Program-made: the position numbers and the translations under genes | Source: Pseudomonadota bacterium | GTDB taxonomy: Bacteria > Pseudomonadota > Alphaproteobacteria > Acetobacterales > Acetobacteraceae | Assembly (NCBI GenBank): GCA_021845985.1 | Contig: JAJZES010000017.1 | Location: forward strand, 1 to 64,000 | Length of the DNA: 64,000 bases | Reading direction: 5' to 3' | Notes under the pieces: model-generated | What the model saw: only the letters and a program-made list of their open reading frames with translations | Database searches by the model: none | What the model was told of the DNA's origin: nothing | Part shown: positions 42,128-52,810 of the stretch, one piece after another | How the letters are laid out: the number at the start of each line of letters is the position of its first letter | How positions within the stretch are numbered: position 1 is the first letter of the stretch

Positions 42128-42150
42128 CTCGCGGCCTGAGTTGGTAAACT
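42118..42150. promoter_or_regulatory. Inverted repeat over the start of the orphan ATPase gene
   Basis: AGTTTCCCAACTC (42118-42130) and GAGTTGGTAAACT (42138-42150) pair with one mismatch across GCGGCCT. One arm contains the TTG start codon and the other overlaps the candidate -10 (42146-42141). That layout is typical of an autoregulatory operator, but no regulator is known. Confidence 0.6.
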
Positions 42151-42165
42151 AGTGGGATAAATTGG

Positions 42166-44511
42166 TCAAGTTGCCGCCGCCGCACCCGGAGTCTCCGGCC
42201 AGTGGTGCCGTGGATAGCGCCCGCGCATGTCCTTGCGCGCGTCGGCCCAGGCGCCGCGCCAGAACGCGGCGAGGTCGGCGGTGATGGCGATCGGCCGGCC
42301 GGCCGGCGACAGCAGCGCCAGCCGCAGCGCGACGCGTCCGCCGGCCAGGCGTGGCGTTTCCGAAGTACCATAGAATGACTGGGCGCGGGCGGCGGCGAGC
42401 GGCACCGGCTGGGTGTAGTCGATCGCCGCCCGGCCGCCGGGCAGTTGCAGATGCGTCGGCAGCTCGCGGTCGAGCCGGGACGCCTGCGACCAGTCGAGCT
42501 GCCCGCGCAGGATGGCGGCGAGGTCGCATTTCTCGGCCTCGGCGGTGCGCGTCATGCCGTGCAGATGCGCCGCCAGCCAGCCCCGTTCGGCGTCCAGCGC
42601 CGCGTCGGACAGATCCGGCCAGCCCGCTTCCAGCCCGCGCATCAGCGCGACGCGCGCCTGCAGCTGGCGGGCGCCGTCGCTCCACGGCAGCCTGACCGCC
42701 GCGGCCAGCGCGGCGGCGATGTCGGCCGGGGCGGCGGTCGCGGTGCGGTCGGACAGCACCAGCGCACCGAGCCGGCGGCGGCGGCGCACCAGCACCGCAC
42801 CGCTCACAGGGTCGATATCGGTTTCTACCGACTCGCGGATGCCCGCCGGGTCGAGCGTCGCCGGGTCGAGCGGTGCGGCGAGGCGGATGCGCCCGGAACC
42901 GTCGAGCGCGGCGATGGCGAGCAATTTTTCCTGCGCCAACGGGTCGGTCAGCGGCAGCTTGCCGCTGCCGCCACCGGCGAGGCGGAAACTGCCCGGTTCG
43001 CCGCGGCGCTGGGCGATGCGGTCGGGAAAGCCGGCGGCGATCAGCCGCCCGGCATCGCCGGCGGGCGCCGCGGCGGTGCCGAGACGGCGGCGGTACTGGG
43101 CGGCGGCGCGGCGGATGCGGGCATCGGCATCCAAGCGCAGCATGATGTCGGCCGGGGCGTCGCGCAGCGGGTCACGCTCCTCGACGATGGCGGCGAGCGC
43201 GGCGGCGAGCGCCGCCTCGGCCGGGTCGGCGGCGGCCAGCATCATCGCCGCCAGCCGCGGATGCGCCCCGAGCCGCGCCATGCGCCGGCCGAGCGGGGCG
43301 ATGCGGCCGTTTGCGTCCAGCGCGCCGAGGGCGCCGAGCAGGGCCCGAGCGGCGGCAACCGCGCCCTCCGGCGGCGGATCGGGAAACGGCAGGTCGGCCG
43401 GCGCGGCGCCCCAGGCGGCGCAGTCGAGCACCAGCGCGGACAGTTCGGCGCCGAGGATTTCCGGCGGGTCGAACGGCGCCAGGCCGCGCTGCAGCGCCGC
43501 CGTCCACAGCCGGATGGCCACCCCCGGCGCCTCGCGCCCGGCCCGCCCGGCCCGCTGGTCGGCGGCGGCGCGGCTGATGCGGCGCGTCACCAGCCGGGTC
43601 AGGCCGGTCGCCGGGTCGAGCGCCGGGGCGCGGCGCCAGCCGCCATCGACGACGATGCGCACCCCCGGCACGGTGAGCGAGGTTTCGGCGATGCTGGTGG
43701 CCAGCACGACGCGGCGTCCCTCGGCCGGGCGCAAAGCGCGGTCCTGCTCGGCCGGCGGCAGGTCGCCGTGCAGCGGCAGCACCAGCGCGCCGCAGCCCTC
43801 CAGCGCCGCCGCGGCGCGGCGGATCTCCGCCATGCCGGGCAGAAAGGCGAGAATGTCGCCGGCATGCTCGGCCAGCGCCGCACGCACCGCACGGGCCACC
43901 GCCTCGGCCAGATCGCGCGGCTGCAGGATGTCGCGCGCCGCGTGGTGGACGGCCACCGGATGCTGGCGCCCGGCGCTCTCGATCACCGCCGCGTCGAGCA
44001 GCACCGCCAGCCGGGCGGTGTCCGGCGTCGCCGACATGGCCAGCAGCCGCAGTTCCGGGCGCAGCCCGCGCTGGAGGTCGAGGCAGAGTGCGAGGGCGAG
44101 ATCGGCCTCCACGGCGCGCTCATGCACCTCGTCGAAGATCACCGCGGCGACGCCGTCCAGGCCGGGGTCGGATTGCAGCCGGCGGACCAGCAGACCCTCG
44201 GTCACCACTTCGATGCGGGTGGCAGCCGAGGTCGCGGCGTCGAGCCGGGTGCGGTAGCCGACGAACCCGCCGACCTCCTCGCCAAGCAGGGCGGCCATGC
44301 GCGTGGCGGCGGCGCGGGCGGCGAGGCGGCGCGGCTCCAGCATCAGCAGCGTGCCGTCGCCACGCCACGCCGCCGCGCGTAACGCCAGCGGCACCAGCGT
44401 CGTCTTGCCGGCACCGGGCGGGGCGATCAGCAACGCGTTCGGCCGCACCGCGAGGCTTGCACCGAGGGCGGGCAACACGTCATGGATAGGCAGATCGGAG
44501 GACACGAGCAT
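42166..44511 (-). CDS. hrpB: ATP-dependent helicase HrpB
   Basis: 781 aa DEAH-box RNA helicase. Motif I APPGAGKTT (30-38), motif II DEVHER near 127, motif III SATPD near 159, motif V-VI region ATSIAETSLTVPGVRIVVDGG and ADQRAGRAGREAPG near 315-330, then the HrpB C-terminal domain ending with the conserved HrpB_C DLAAFWRGAWADARKDMRGRYPRHHWPE. The target is unknown in most bacteria. The ATG at 44511 overlaps the start codon of the divergent DsbD-like gene by two bases. Confidence 0.93.
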   Translation of the reverse strand: MLVSSDLPIHDVLPALGASLAVRPNALLIAPPGAGKTTLVPLALRAAAWRGDGTLLMLEPRRLAARAAATRMAALLGEEVGGFVGYRTRLDAATSAATRIEVVTEGLLVRRLQSDPGLDGVAAVIFDEVHERAVEADLALALCLDLQRGLRPELRLLAMSATPDTARLAVLLDAAVIESAGRQHPVAVHHAARDILQPRDLAEAVARAVRAALAEHAGDILAFLPGMAEIRRAAAALEGCGALVLPLHGDLPPAEQDRALRPAEGRRVVLATSIAETSLTVPGVRIVVDGGWRRAPALDPATGLTRLVTRRISRAAADQRAGRAGREAPGVAIRLWTAALQRGLAPFDPPEILGAELSALVLDCAAWGAAPADLPFPDPPPEGAVAAARALLGALGALDANGRIAPLGRRMARLGAHPRLAAMMLAAADPAEAALAAALAAIVEERDPLRDAPADIMLRLDADARIRRAAAQYRRRLGTAAAPAGDAGRLIAAGFPDRIAQRRGEPGSFRLAGGGSGKLPLTDPLAQEKLLAIAALDGSGRIRLAAPLDPATLDPAGIRESVETDIDPVSGAVLVRRRRRLGALVLSDRTATAAPADIAAALAAAVRLPWSDGARQLQARVALMRGLEAGWPDLSDAALDAERGWLAAHLHGMTRTAEAEKCDLAAILRGQLDWSQASRLDRELPTHLQLPGGRAAIDYTQPVPLAAARAQSFYGTSETPRLAGGRVALRLALLSPAGRPIAITADLAAFWRGAWADARKDMRGRYPRHHWPETPGAAAAT

Positions 44512-46540
44512 GCGCGGCGCCTACCACCTCCTGCTGGCGGCGGCGATGGTTCTGGCACCGGCGGCGGCGCGCGCGGCGGAGAGCGGGGCCGTGGCCAGCA
44601 GCCGTGCCACCGCAAGCCTGGTGTCGGAGACCGATGCGGTCGCCCCCGGCCAGCCGTTCCGCCTCGCCCTGCGGCTGCGTCTGGCGCCGGGGTGGCATAC
44701 CTACTGGAAAAATCCCGGCGACGCCGGCGTCGCCCCCGAGCTGGCCTTCACGCTGCCGCCCGGCGTCGGTGCCGGGCCGGTGGTCTGGCCGGCACCGGCG
44801 CAGGAGCGCGAGGGGCCGCTGATGACCTTCGCCTATACCGGCGAGGTGCTGCTGCCGGTGACGGTGACGGGTGCCAGCGGGGCGACCTCGGTGCAGCTCA
44901 CCGCGTCCTGGCCGGTGTGCTCGAATATCTGTGTGCCGGAAAGCGGCACGTTCCGGCTCGATCTGCCGGCCGGCCGGCCGGCGCCGTCGGCGCAGGCGGC
45001 GCTGTTCGCGGCGGCGGATGCGCGCACCCCGCGGCCCTCGCCGTTCGCCGCGCGGATCGCGCCCGACGGCACGCTCAGCCTCGCCGGGCTGACCGGGGTG
45101 ACGCGGGCGTGGTTCGCGCCGGACGCGCCGGGGCTGATCGACGCCGCAGCGCCGCAACGCCTGACCCAGGACGCCGACGGGCTGCGGCTGGCACTGTCGC
45201 GCCAGCCGGACTTCAGGCCAGGCAGCGCGATCAGCGGCGTGCTGACGCTGCACGATGCCGGCGGCATGACCAACTGGCTCGCGATATCCGCCGCGCCCGC
45301 GGCGGCGGCGGACGGGCCGGAGCCGACGGCGGCCGGGCTGTGGCGGCTGCTCGGTCTCGCCGTGCTCGGCGGCACGCTGCTCAATCTGATGCCGTGCGTG
45401 TTCCCGGTGCTGGCGGTCAAGGCGGTCGGGCTGGCCGGGATGGCGCGCGGGCGGCGCGGCGAAGCGGCGGCGCATGCCGGATTCTACACCGCCGGGGTGC
45501 TGGCGGCGTTTGCCGTGCTCGGCGGGGCGCTGCTGGCGGCGCGCGGGGCGGGGGCGGCGGCGGGCTGGGGGTTTCAGTTCCAGTTGCCGGGCTTCGTCGC
45601 CGCGCTGGCGTTCGTGCTGTTCGCGGTCGGGCTGAATCTGTCGGGCGTCTATAGCGTCGGCGCCGCACTGGCCGGCACCGGGCAGTCGCTGGCCGGACGG
45701 TCGGGGCATGCCGGCAGTTTTTTCACCGGCTTGCTGGCGGTGCTGGTGGCCACACCGTGTACCGCACCGTTCATGGGCGTGGCCATCGCCGGCGCCCTGG
45801 CGGCGCCGCCGGCGGCGGCGATGGCGGTGTTCCTGGCGATGGGCCTCGGGTTGGCGGCGCCCTATGCGGCGCTGACGCTGATCCCCGGCGTCGGGCGGCT
45901 GCTGCCGCGGCCGGGGCGGTGGATGGAGGTGCTGCGGCAGTTGCTCGCCTTCCCGATGTATGGCGCGACGGTGTGGCTGGTCTGGGTGATGAGCCAGGAG
46001 GCCGGATCGGCCGGCGTGCTGGCGGTGCTGATCGGTCTGCTGCTGATCGGCTTCGCCGCCTGGGCGCTGGGCCAGGGCGGGCGGCTCGGCCACGCGGTGG
46101 CGGCGGCGGCGGCGCTGGCGGCGCTGGCGGTGCTGCCGGGCATCGGCGCCGCGCTGCCGCCGGCAACGCAGGCGGCGCAGGCGGCACAGCAGGACGGTGT
46201 CGCCGCCTATACGCCGGCGCGGCTGGCCGCCCTGCGCGCCGCCGGGCGGGCGGTGTTGGTCGATGCCACGGCGGCATGGTGCGTCACCTGCCTGGTCAAT
46301 GAGCGGGTGGCGCTGTCGGCACCGCAGGTCCGCGCCGCCTTCGCCGCCGCCGACGTGACCGTGCTGCGCGCCGACTGGACGCGGCAGGACCCCGCGGTCA
46401 CCGCGCTGCTGCGCGCCCACGGGCGCGACGGGGTGCCGCTCTATGTCGTCTATCCGGCGCATGGCGGCGCCGCCCGCGTACTGCCGCAAATCCTCACCGA
46501 GACGACGGTGCTGCAGGCAATCGGCGGGCCGGCGGGGTAG
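44510..46540 (+). CDS. DsbD/ScsB-like thiol:disulfide interchange membrane protein
   Basis: 676 aa. Signal peptide (YHLLLAAAMVLAPAAARAA), then a ScsB-type N-terminal domain with the Cys pair of WPVCSNICVPESG near 142, a central transmembrane domain with LNLMPCVFPVLAVK near 300 and LVATPCTAPFMGVA near 415 carrying the membrane Cys pair, and a C-terminal thioredoxin-like domain with DATAAWCVTCLVNERVAL near 585. It moves electrons from the cytoplasm to periplasmic disulfide proteins (family knowledge). GGAGG eight bases before ATG. Divergent from hrpB with overlapping start codons. Confidence 0.9.
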   Translation: MRGAYHLLLAAAMVLAPAAARAAESGAVASSRATASLVSETDAVAPGQPFRLALRLRLAPGWHTYWKNPGDAGVAPELAFTLPPGVGAGPVVWPAPAQEREGPLMTFAYTGEVLLPVTVTGASGATSVQLTASWPVCSNICVPESGTFRLDLPAGRPAPSAQAALFAAADARTPRPSPFAARIAPDGTLSLAGLTGVTRAWFAPDAPGLIDAAAPQRLTQDADGLRLALSRQPDFRPGSAISGVLTLHDAGGMTNWLAISAAPAAAADGPEPTAAGLWRLLGLAVLGGTLLNLMPCVFPVLAVKAVGLAGMARGRRGEAAAHAGFYTAGVLAAFAVLGGALLAARGAGAAAGWGFQFQLPGFVAALAFVLFAVGLNLSGVYSVGAALAGTGQSLAGRSGHAGSFFTGLLAVLVATPCTAPFMGVAIAGALAAPPAAAMAVFLAMGLGLAAPYAALTLIPGVGRLLPRPGRWMEVLRQLLAFPMYGATVWLVWVMSQEAGSAGVLAVLIGLLLIGFAAWALGQGGRLGHAVAAAAALAALAVLPGIGAALPPATQAAQAAQQDGVAAYTPARLAALRAAGRAVLVDATAAWCVTCLVNERVALSAPQVRAAFAAADVTVLRADWTRQDPAVTALLRAHGRDGVPLYVVYPAHGGAARVLPQILTETTVLQAIGGPAG

Positions 46541-46642
46541 ATCATCGACTCATCGACAGCGCCGCGGGTTCTCCGCTAGGCTGCGCGGCGGAACGTTGCC
46601 ATGATACGGCACGGACCCAAGCTGTCCGGACAGGAAGTGCCG

Positions 46643-49150
46643 ATGAGCCAGGCCCGCGTGCCCCCTACGGTCGCCGCCAGCGGAGCGGTGGCACGGATCG
46701 CCCTCCCCTCGGAAGACGAGGACATCGCCACGCTGCGCCGCGCGGTGGTGGCCAAGCTGACCTACGCCGTCGGCAAGGACCCGCTGGTCGCCAGCAATCG
46801 CGACTGGTTCGTCGCCGTCGCGCTGACGGTGCGCGACCGCATCGTCGATCGCTGGTTCCCCTCGACGCGCGCCACCTACACCAAGCAGCGCAAGCGGGTC
46901 TATTACCTGTCGCTGGAGTTCCTCATCGGCCGGCTGCTGCTCGACAGCATGAACAATCTCGGGCTGACCGAGTCGATGCGCGCGGCGCTTGGCGAGCTTG
47001 GCGTCGATCTCGACAAGCTGCGCCAGATCGAGCCGGATGCGGCGCTCGGCAATGGCGGCCTCGGGCGGCTGGCGGCGTGTTTCATGGAGAGCATGGCGAC
47101 GCTGTCGATCGCCGCCTATGGCTACGGCATCCGCTATAATCACGGGCTGTTCCAGCAGGTGATCAAGGACGGCTGGCAGCACGAATTCCCGGAAAACTGG
47201 CTCAATTTCGGCAATCCGTGGGAGTTTGAACGCCCGGAGGTGAGCTTCTCGATCGGCTTCGGCGGCACCGTGGAGGCGATCACCGGCGCCGACGGCGCGA
47301 CCCGGCATGTCTGGCATCCGGCGGAATCGGTCGATGCGCTGGCCTATGATACGCCGGTGGTCGGCTGGCGCGGCAAGCACGTCAACACGCTGCGGCTGTG
47401 GTCGGCGCGCGCCCCCGATCCGCTGCGCCTCGATGCGTTCAACCGTGGCGACCATATCGGCGCGCTGGCATCGCGGGCGCGCGCCAACGCCATCTCGCAA
47501 ATCCTCTATCCGAGCGACGAGACCGCGGCGGGGCAGGAATTGCGCCTGCGCCAGGAGTTTTTCTTCACCTCGGCCTCGCTGCAGGACCTGCTGCGCCGGC
47601 ATGTGCGCCAGCACAAGGACGTGCGCACCCTGCCCGACAAGGCGGCGATCCAGCTCAACGACACGCACCCCTCGATCGCGGTCGCCGAGCTGATGCGGCT
47701 GCTGATGGATGTGCATGATCTGCCGTGGACCGAGGCGTGGAAGATCACCAACGCCACGCTGTCCTACACCAACCACACGCTGCTGCCGGAGGCGCTGGAA
47801 AGCTGGCCGGTGCCGCTGCTGGAACGGGTGCTGCCGCGGCATATGCAGATCATCTATCTGCTCAACTGGCTGCATCTGGACAGCCTGCGCGCCGCCGGGC
47901 ACAGCGACGACGCGCTGCTCTCCGCCGTCTCGCTGATCGACGAGGGCAGCGGGCGGCGGGTGCGCATGGGCGTGCTGGCGTTCCTCGGCTCGCACAAGGT
48001 CAACGGCGTCTCGGCGCTGCACACCGAGTTGATGCGCGAGACGGTGTTCCACGACCTGAACACGATGTTCCCCGACCGCATCACCAACAAGACCAACGGC
48101 ATCACCTTCCGCCGCTGGCTGTTCGAGGCCAATCCCGGTCTGACCTCGGTGCTGACCGATACGCTCGGCGCCGAAGTGCTCGACGACACCCGGGTGCTGC
48201 AGAAATTCGCCGAGCACGCCGACGACGCGGCGCTGCATGACCGTCTCGCCGCAGTGCGCCGCGCCAACAAGGTGGCGCTCGGCAACCTGATCGCCGAGCG
48301 GGTGCAGATCGCCGTCGATCCCGACGCGCTGTTCGACGTGCAGATCAAGCGCATTCACGAATACAAGCGCCAGTTGCTCAACATCCTGGAGACGGTGGCG
48401 CTGTACAGCGCGATGCGGGCGCAGCCGATGCGCGAGTGGGTGCCGCGGGTGAAGATTTTCGCCGGCAAGGCGGCGGCCAGCTATCACCGCGCCAAGCTGA
48501 TCATCAAGCTGATCCACGATGTCGGCCGCGTCGTCAACGCCGACCCGACGCTGCGCGGGGCGCTGAAAATCGTCTTCCTGCCGAACTACAATGTCTCGCT
48601 GGCAGAAATGATCATCCCGGCGGCCGACCTGTCGGAGCAGATTTCGACGGCGGGGATGGAGGCGTCGGGCACCGGCAACATGAAGCTGGCGCTGAACGGC
48701 GCGCTGACCATCGGCACGCTCGACGGCGCCAATGTCGAGATACTGGAGCATGTCGGCGCCGACAACATCGAGATTTTCGGCATGACCGCGGCGCAGGTCG
48801 AGGAGCGGCGGCGCACCAAGGGAATCGGCATGGCGGACGTGATCGCCGCCTCGCCGATGCTGCGCGAGGTACTGGACGAGATCGGCTCGGGCGTGTTCTC
48901 GCCCGATGAGCCGGACCGCTATCGCGAGCTGGTCGATGCGCTGACCAATTACGACCATTTTCTCGTCTCGGCGGATTTCGACGCCTATGCGGTGGCGCAG
49001 CGCCAGGTGGCGGCGCGCTTCCGCGACCGGACCGCATGGTGGCGCAGCTCGGTGCTCAACACGGCGGGCGTCGGGTTCTTCAGCTCGGATCGGGCGATCC
49101 GCGAATATGCCGGCGAAATCTGGGGCGTGCCGGTGGCCGCGGATGTGTGA
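46643..49150 (+). CDS. glgP: Glycogen/starch phosphorylase
   Basis: 835 aa. Phosphorolysis of alpha-1,4-glucan chains releases glucose 1-phosphate. The conserved phosphorylase core begins YYLSLEFLIGRLLLDSM (near 92), NGGLGRLAACF, GIRYNHGLFQQ, the nucleotide-like loop and the pyridoxal phosphate Lys in EASGTGNMKLALNG (about residue 678). Start ATG 46643 with AGGAAG upstream; the frame opens earlier but unlike the family. First gene of a five-gene glycogen operon. Confidence 0.97.
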   Translation: MSQARVPPTVAASGAVARIALPSEDEDIATLRRAVVAKLTYAVGKDPLVASNRDWFVAVALTVRDRIVDRWFPSTRATYTKQRKRVYYLSLEFLIGRLLLDSMNNLGLTESMRAALGELGVDLDKLRQIEPDAALGNGGLGRLAACFMESMATLSIAAYGYGIRYNHGLFQQVIKDGWQHEFPENWLNFGNPWEFERPEVSFSIGFGGTVEAITGADGATRHVWHPAESVDALAYDTPVVGWRGKHVNTLRLWSARAPDPLRLDAFNRGDHIGALASRARANAISQILYPSDETAAGQELRLRQEFFFTSASLQDLLRRHVRQHKDVRTLPDKAAIQLNDTHPSIAVAELMRLLMDVHDLPWTEAWKITNATLSYTNHTLLPEALESWPVPLLERVLPRHMQIIYLLNWLHLDSLRAAGHSDDALLSAVSLIDEGSGRRVRMGVLAFLGSHKVNGVSALHTELMRETVFHDLNTMFPDRITNKTNGITFRRWLFEANPGLTSVLTDTLGAEVLDDTRVLQKFAEHADDAALHDRLAAVRRANKVALGNLIAERVQIAVDPDALFDVQIKRIHEYKRQLLNILETVALYSAMRAQPMREWVPRVKIFAGKAAASYHRAKLIIKLIHDVGRVVNADPTLRGALKIVFLPNYNVSLAEMIIPAADLSEQISTAGMEASGTGNMKLALNGALTIGTLDGANVEILEHVGADNIEIFGMTAAQVEERRRTKGIGMADVIAASPMLREVLDEIGSGVFSPDEPDRYRELVDALTNYDHFLVSADFDAYAVAQRQVAARFRDRTAWWRSSVLNTAGVGFFSSDRAIREYAGEIWGVPVAADV

Positions 49151-49192
49151 CCCGGGCGGGCGGCGGCTGCGGCCCATGCCCGGCCGCCGGCG

Positions 49193-51412
49193 TTGAGCGC
49201 CACCGCCCCCTCCCCCTGGCAGGCCAGCGCGGAGGATGTCGCGGCGCTCGAGGATGCGCGCCATCCCGACCCGTTCGGCGTGCTCGGCCTGCACCGCGCC
49301 CCGCCCGGCGCGCCGCCGGGCATGGTGCTGCGCGCCTTCGTCCCCGGTGCCGACACCGTCACCGCCATCGACGACGCCGGCGCGCCGATCGCGCGGCTCG
49401 ACCGGCACGGCAGTTCTTCGGTGTTCGAGGCGCTGCTGGTCAACCGCAAAGCACGCTTTGCCTACCGCCTGCATGCCACCCGCGCGGTCGCCCGCTGGAC
49501 CTTCCGCGACCCGTTCGCGTTCGGCCCGGTGCTCGGGCCGCTCGACGAACACCTGCTGGTCGAAGGCACGCACAAGCGACTGTACGAAAAGCTCGGCGCC
49601 CATCCGATGCTGCATGAAGGCGCGGAAGGGGTGCATTTCGCCGTCTGGGCGCCGCATGCGCAGCGCGTTTCCGTGGTCGGCGACTTCAATACCTGGGACG
49701 GCCGCCGCCATCCGATGCGCAAGCGCCTGGACAGCGGCCTGTGGGAAATCTTCATCCCCGACATCGCCGCGGGTGCCGTCTATAAGTTCGAGATCATCGG
49801 CGCCGACGGCACGCTGCTGCCGCTGAAGGCCGATCCGTTCGGCACCGAGGCGGAGTTGCGCCCCTCCACCGCCTCCGTCGTCGCCGCGCCGGACACGATG
49901 CGCTGGCACGATGCCGCGTTCATCGCGGCGCGCGCGCGGCGCGATGCACGGCGCGCGCCGATGTCGATCTATGAGGTGCATCTCGGCTCCTGGCGGCGGC
50001 ACGATGACGGCAGCTTTCTCAACTGGGACGAGATCGCGGCGCGACTGATCCCCTATGCGGTCGATCTCGGTTTCACCCATCTGCAGTTTCTGCCGGTCGG
50101 CGAGCATCCGCTCGATGCCTCCTGGGGCTATCAGCCGATCGGCCTGTTCGCGCCGACGCGCCGCTTCGGCGACCCGGCCGGCTTCGCCCGGCTGGTCGAT
50201 CGCGCGCATGCCGCCGGACTCGCGGTGATCATCGATTGGGTGCCGGCGCATTTCCCTGTCGATGTGCATGGCCTCGCCCGCTTCGACGGCACCGCGCTGT
50301 ATGAGCACGCCGATCCGCGGCGCGGCTTCCATCCCGACTGGAACACCGCGATCTATGATTACGGCCGGCGCGAAGTGGCCAATGTGCTGGCGGCCAGCGC
50401 GCTCTACTGGCTCGACCGGTTCCACATCGACGGTCTGCGCGTCGATGCCGTCGCCTCGATGCTGTACCTGGATTACTCGCGCAAGCCCGGCGAGTGGCTG
50501 CCGAATGCCGAGGGCGGCAACGAGAATCACGATGCGGTGGGCTTTCTCCGCCGCGTCAACACACTGGCCTATGCGGCGCATCCCGGCATCGTGATGACGG
50601 CAGAGGAGAGCACCGCGTGGCCCGGCGTCTCGGCACCGGTGGAGGCCGGCGGCCTCGGCTTCGGCATGAAGTGGAACATGGGCTGGATGCACGACACGCT
50701 GGACTACATCGCCCATGATCCGGTGCACCGGCGCTGGCATCACGACCGCATGACGTTCGGCCTGCTCTATGCCTTCAGCGAAAACTTCGTGCTGCCGCTG
50801 AGCCATGACGAGGTGGTGCACGGCAAGGGCAGCATCCTCGGCCGCATGCCCGGCGACGAATGGCAGAAATTCGCCAATCTGCGCGCCTATTACGGTTTCA
50901 TGTGGGGTCATCCGGGCAAGAAGCTGCTGTTCATGGGCCAGGAGTTCGGCCAGCGCCGGGAGTGGGACGCCGCCGGCGAGCTGGACTGGTACCTGCTCGA
51001 TCATGTGCCGCATCGCGGCGTGCGCGACTGCGTGCGCGATCTCAACCGGCTGCACCGCGAGGAGCCGGCGCTGCATGCCCGCGACTGTGAGGCCGAGGGG
51101 TTCCGCTGGATCGTCGGCGACGATGCGGCGCAGTCGGTGTATGCCTGGGTGCGCTTCGGCGCGCCGGGTGATCCGCCGGTGGTGGTGATCTGCAACTTCA
51201 CACCCGTCCCGCGCTATGGCTACCGTATCGGGCTGCCGCAGGCCGGCGCATGGCTGGAAGTGCTGAACACCGACGCGATCGACTATGGCGGCTCCGGGAT
51301 GGGCAACCAGGGTCGGGTGATGGCCGAGGCGACGGCGTCGCACGGGCTGCCGGCTGCGGCGGAGCTGATGCTGCCGCCGCTTTCGACGCTGTTCCTGCGG
51401 CCGGAGGCATGA
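49193..51412 (+). CDS. glgB: 1,4-alpha-glucan branching enzyme
   Basis: 739 aa GH13 branching enzyme that makes alpha-1,6 branches in glycogen. N-terminal module ([13 protein letters not shown]), CBM48 ([22 protein letters not shown]), then catalytic region: [28 protein letters not shown] (Asp nucleophile), [13 protein letters not shown] (Glu acid) and [14 protein letters not shown] (third Asp). TTG is used as the start codon at 49193; no ATG or GTG upstream stays open. It lies 42 bases after glgP. Confidence 0.96.
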   Translation: MSATAPSPWQASAEDVAALEDARHPDPFGVLGLHRAPPGAPPGMVLRAFVPGADTVTAIDDAGAPIARLDRHGSSSVFEALLVNRKARFAYRLHATRAVARWTFRDPFAFGPVLGPLDEHLLVEGTHKRLYEKLGAHPMLHEGAEGVHFAVWAPHAQRVSVVGDFNTWDGRRHPMRKRLDSGLWEIFIPDIAAGAVYKFEIIGADGTLLPLKADPFGTEAELRPSTASVVAAPDTMRWHDAAFIAARARRDARRAPMSIYEVHLGSWRRHDDGSFLNWDEIAARLIPYAVDLGFTHLQFLPVGEHPLDASWGYQPIGLFAPTRRFGDPAGFARLVDRAHAAGLAVIIDWVPAHFPVDVHGLARFDGTALYEHADPRRGFHPDWNTAIYDYGRREVANVLAASALYWLDRFHIDGLRVDAVASMLYLDYSRKPGEWLPNAEGGNENHDAVGFLRRVNTLAYAAHPGIVMTAEESTAWPGVSAPVEAGGLGFGMKWNMGWMHDTLDYIAHDPVHRRWHHDRMTFGLLYAFSENFVLPLSHDEVVHGKGSILGRMPGDEWQKFANLRAYYGFMWGHPGKKLLFMGQEFGQRREWDAAGELDWYLLDHVPHRGVRDCVRDLNRLHREEPALHARDCEAEGFRWIVGDDAAQSVYAWVRFGAPGDPPVVVICNFTPVPRYGYRIGLPQAGAWLEVLNTDAIDYGGSGMGNQGRVMAEATASHGLPAAAELMLPPLSTLFLRPEA

Positions 51413-51446
51413 CAGCGAGGGGGAACGAAACAGGGAGGACGAGGGA

Positions 51447-52718
51447 ATGATGAACGCCTATATCGCGCCTGGTGGACCGCTGGCGCGACATGCCATGGCC
51501 TATGTCCTCGCCGGCGGCCGCGGCAGCCGGTTGCTCGAACTCACCGATGCACGGGCCAAGCCGGCGGTGTATTTCGGCGGCAAGACGCGGATCATTGATT
51601 TTGCGCTGTCCAACGCGATGAACTCGGGCATCCGCCGGATCGCGGTGGCGACGCAATACAAGGCGCACAGCCTGATCCGCCATTTACAGCGCGGCTGGAA
51701 CTTCTTCCGTCCCGAGCGCAACGAGAGCTTCGACATTCTGCCGGCCAGCCAGCGCGTCTCGGAAACCATGTGGTACATGGGCACCGCCGACGCGGTGACG
51801 CAGAACATCGACATCATCGACAGCTATGGCCCGCGCTTCATCGTCATCCTGGCCGGCGATCACGTCTATAAGATGGACTACGAGCCGATGCTCCAGCAGC
51901 ACGTCGATGCCAATGCCGACGTGACGGTGGGCTGCCTGGAAGTGCCGCGCATGGAGGCGGCGGGCTTCGGGGTGATGCACGTCGATGATAAGGACCGCAT
52001 CCTGTCGTTCCTGGAAAAGCCCAAGGACCCGCCGGCAATGCCGGGCCGGCCGGACTCGGCGCTGGCCAGCATGGGCATCTACGTGTTCGAGACCAATTTC
52101 CTGTTTGACCGGCTGCGCGAGGATGCCGCCGACCCGCACAGCAGCCACGATTTCGGCAAGGACATCATCCCCAAACTGGTCGCCGGCGGCAAAGCCATTG
52201 CCCACCACTTTGCCCGCTCCTGCGTGCGCTCGTCGGCGGAATCGACCGCCTACTGGCGCGATGTCGGCACCGTCGATGCCTATTATCAGGCCAATATCGA
52301 CCTCACCGACATCGTCCCCGACCTCGACCTCTACGACCGCGACTGGCCGATCTGGACCTATGCGGAGATGACCGCGCCGGCCAAGTTCGTCCATGACACG
52401 GAAGGGCGGCGCGGCATGGCGGTGTCGTCGCTGGTCTCCGGCGGCTGCATCGTCTCCGGCGCGTCGCTGAAGCGGACCTTGCTGTTCACCGGCGTGCATG
52501 TGCATTCCTTCGCCGCCATCGACCATGCGGTGATCCTGCCGGACGTGAAGATCGGCCGCGGGGCGCGGCTGTCGAAGGTGATCGTCGATCGCGGCGTCAA
52601 CATCCCGCCGGGCATGGTGGTCGGCGAAGACCCGGAGCTGGACGCGCTGCGCTTCCGCCGCACCGAGTCCGGGGTCTGCCTGATCACCCGGGCGATGATG
52701 GATCGGCTGGAAAGCTGA
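51447..52718 (+). CDS. glgC: Glucose-1-phosphate adenylyltransferase
   Basis: 423 aa. Makes ADP-glucose from ATP and glucose 1-phosphate, the committed step of glycogen synthesis. [44 protein letters not shown] starts at residue 17; catalytic and substrate loops follow with DHVYKMDYE near 138, AGFGVMHVD near 171 and [13 protein letters not shown] near 189. A C-terminal left-handed beta helix part has the repeated [33 protein letters not shown] precedes ATG. Confidence 0.97.
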   Translation: MMNAYIAPGGPLARHAMAYVLAGGRGSRLLELTDARAKPAVYFGGKTRIIDFALSNAMNSGIRRIAVATQYKAHSLIRHLQRGWNFFRPERNESFDILPASQRVSETMWYMGTADAVTQNIDIIDSYGPRFIVILAGDHVYKMDYEPMLQQHVDANADVTVGCLEVPRMEAAGFGVMHVDDKDRILSFLEKPKDPPAMPGRPDSALASMGIYVFETNFLFDRLREDAADPHSSHDFGKDIIPKLVAGGKAIAHHFARSCVRSSAESTAYWRDVGTVDAYYQANIDLTDIVPDLDLYDRDWPIWTYAEMTAPAKFVHDTEGRRGMAVSSLVSGGCIVSGASLKRTLLFTGVHVHSFAAIDHAVILPDVKIGRGARLSKVIVDRGVNIPPGMVVGEDPELDALRFRRTESGVCLITRAMMDRLES

Positions 52719-52810
52719 GCCGCCATGCGCCAATTGCCGCAGCGACAGGACGCGGCGCGGGCGGCATGCCATGATCCGCGCAGCCACGCCACCGGGCCGG
52801 TCCTGACCGC

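Noticed and set aside
46550-51343. A very long open frame on the minus strand opposite glgP and glgB
   Set aside because: It is a G+C-driven shadow: the plus strand carries intact catalytic motifs throughout, and the minus translation is Arg/His/Gln-rich with no family features.
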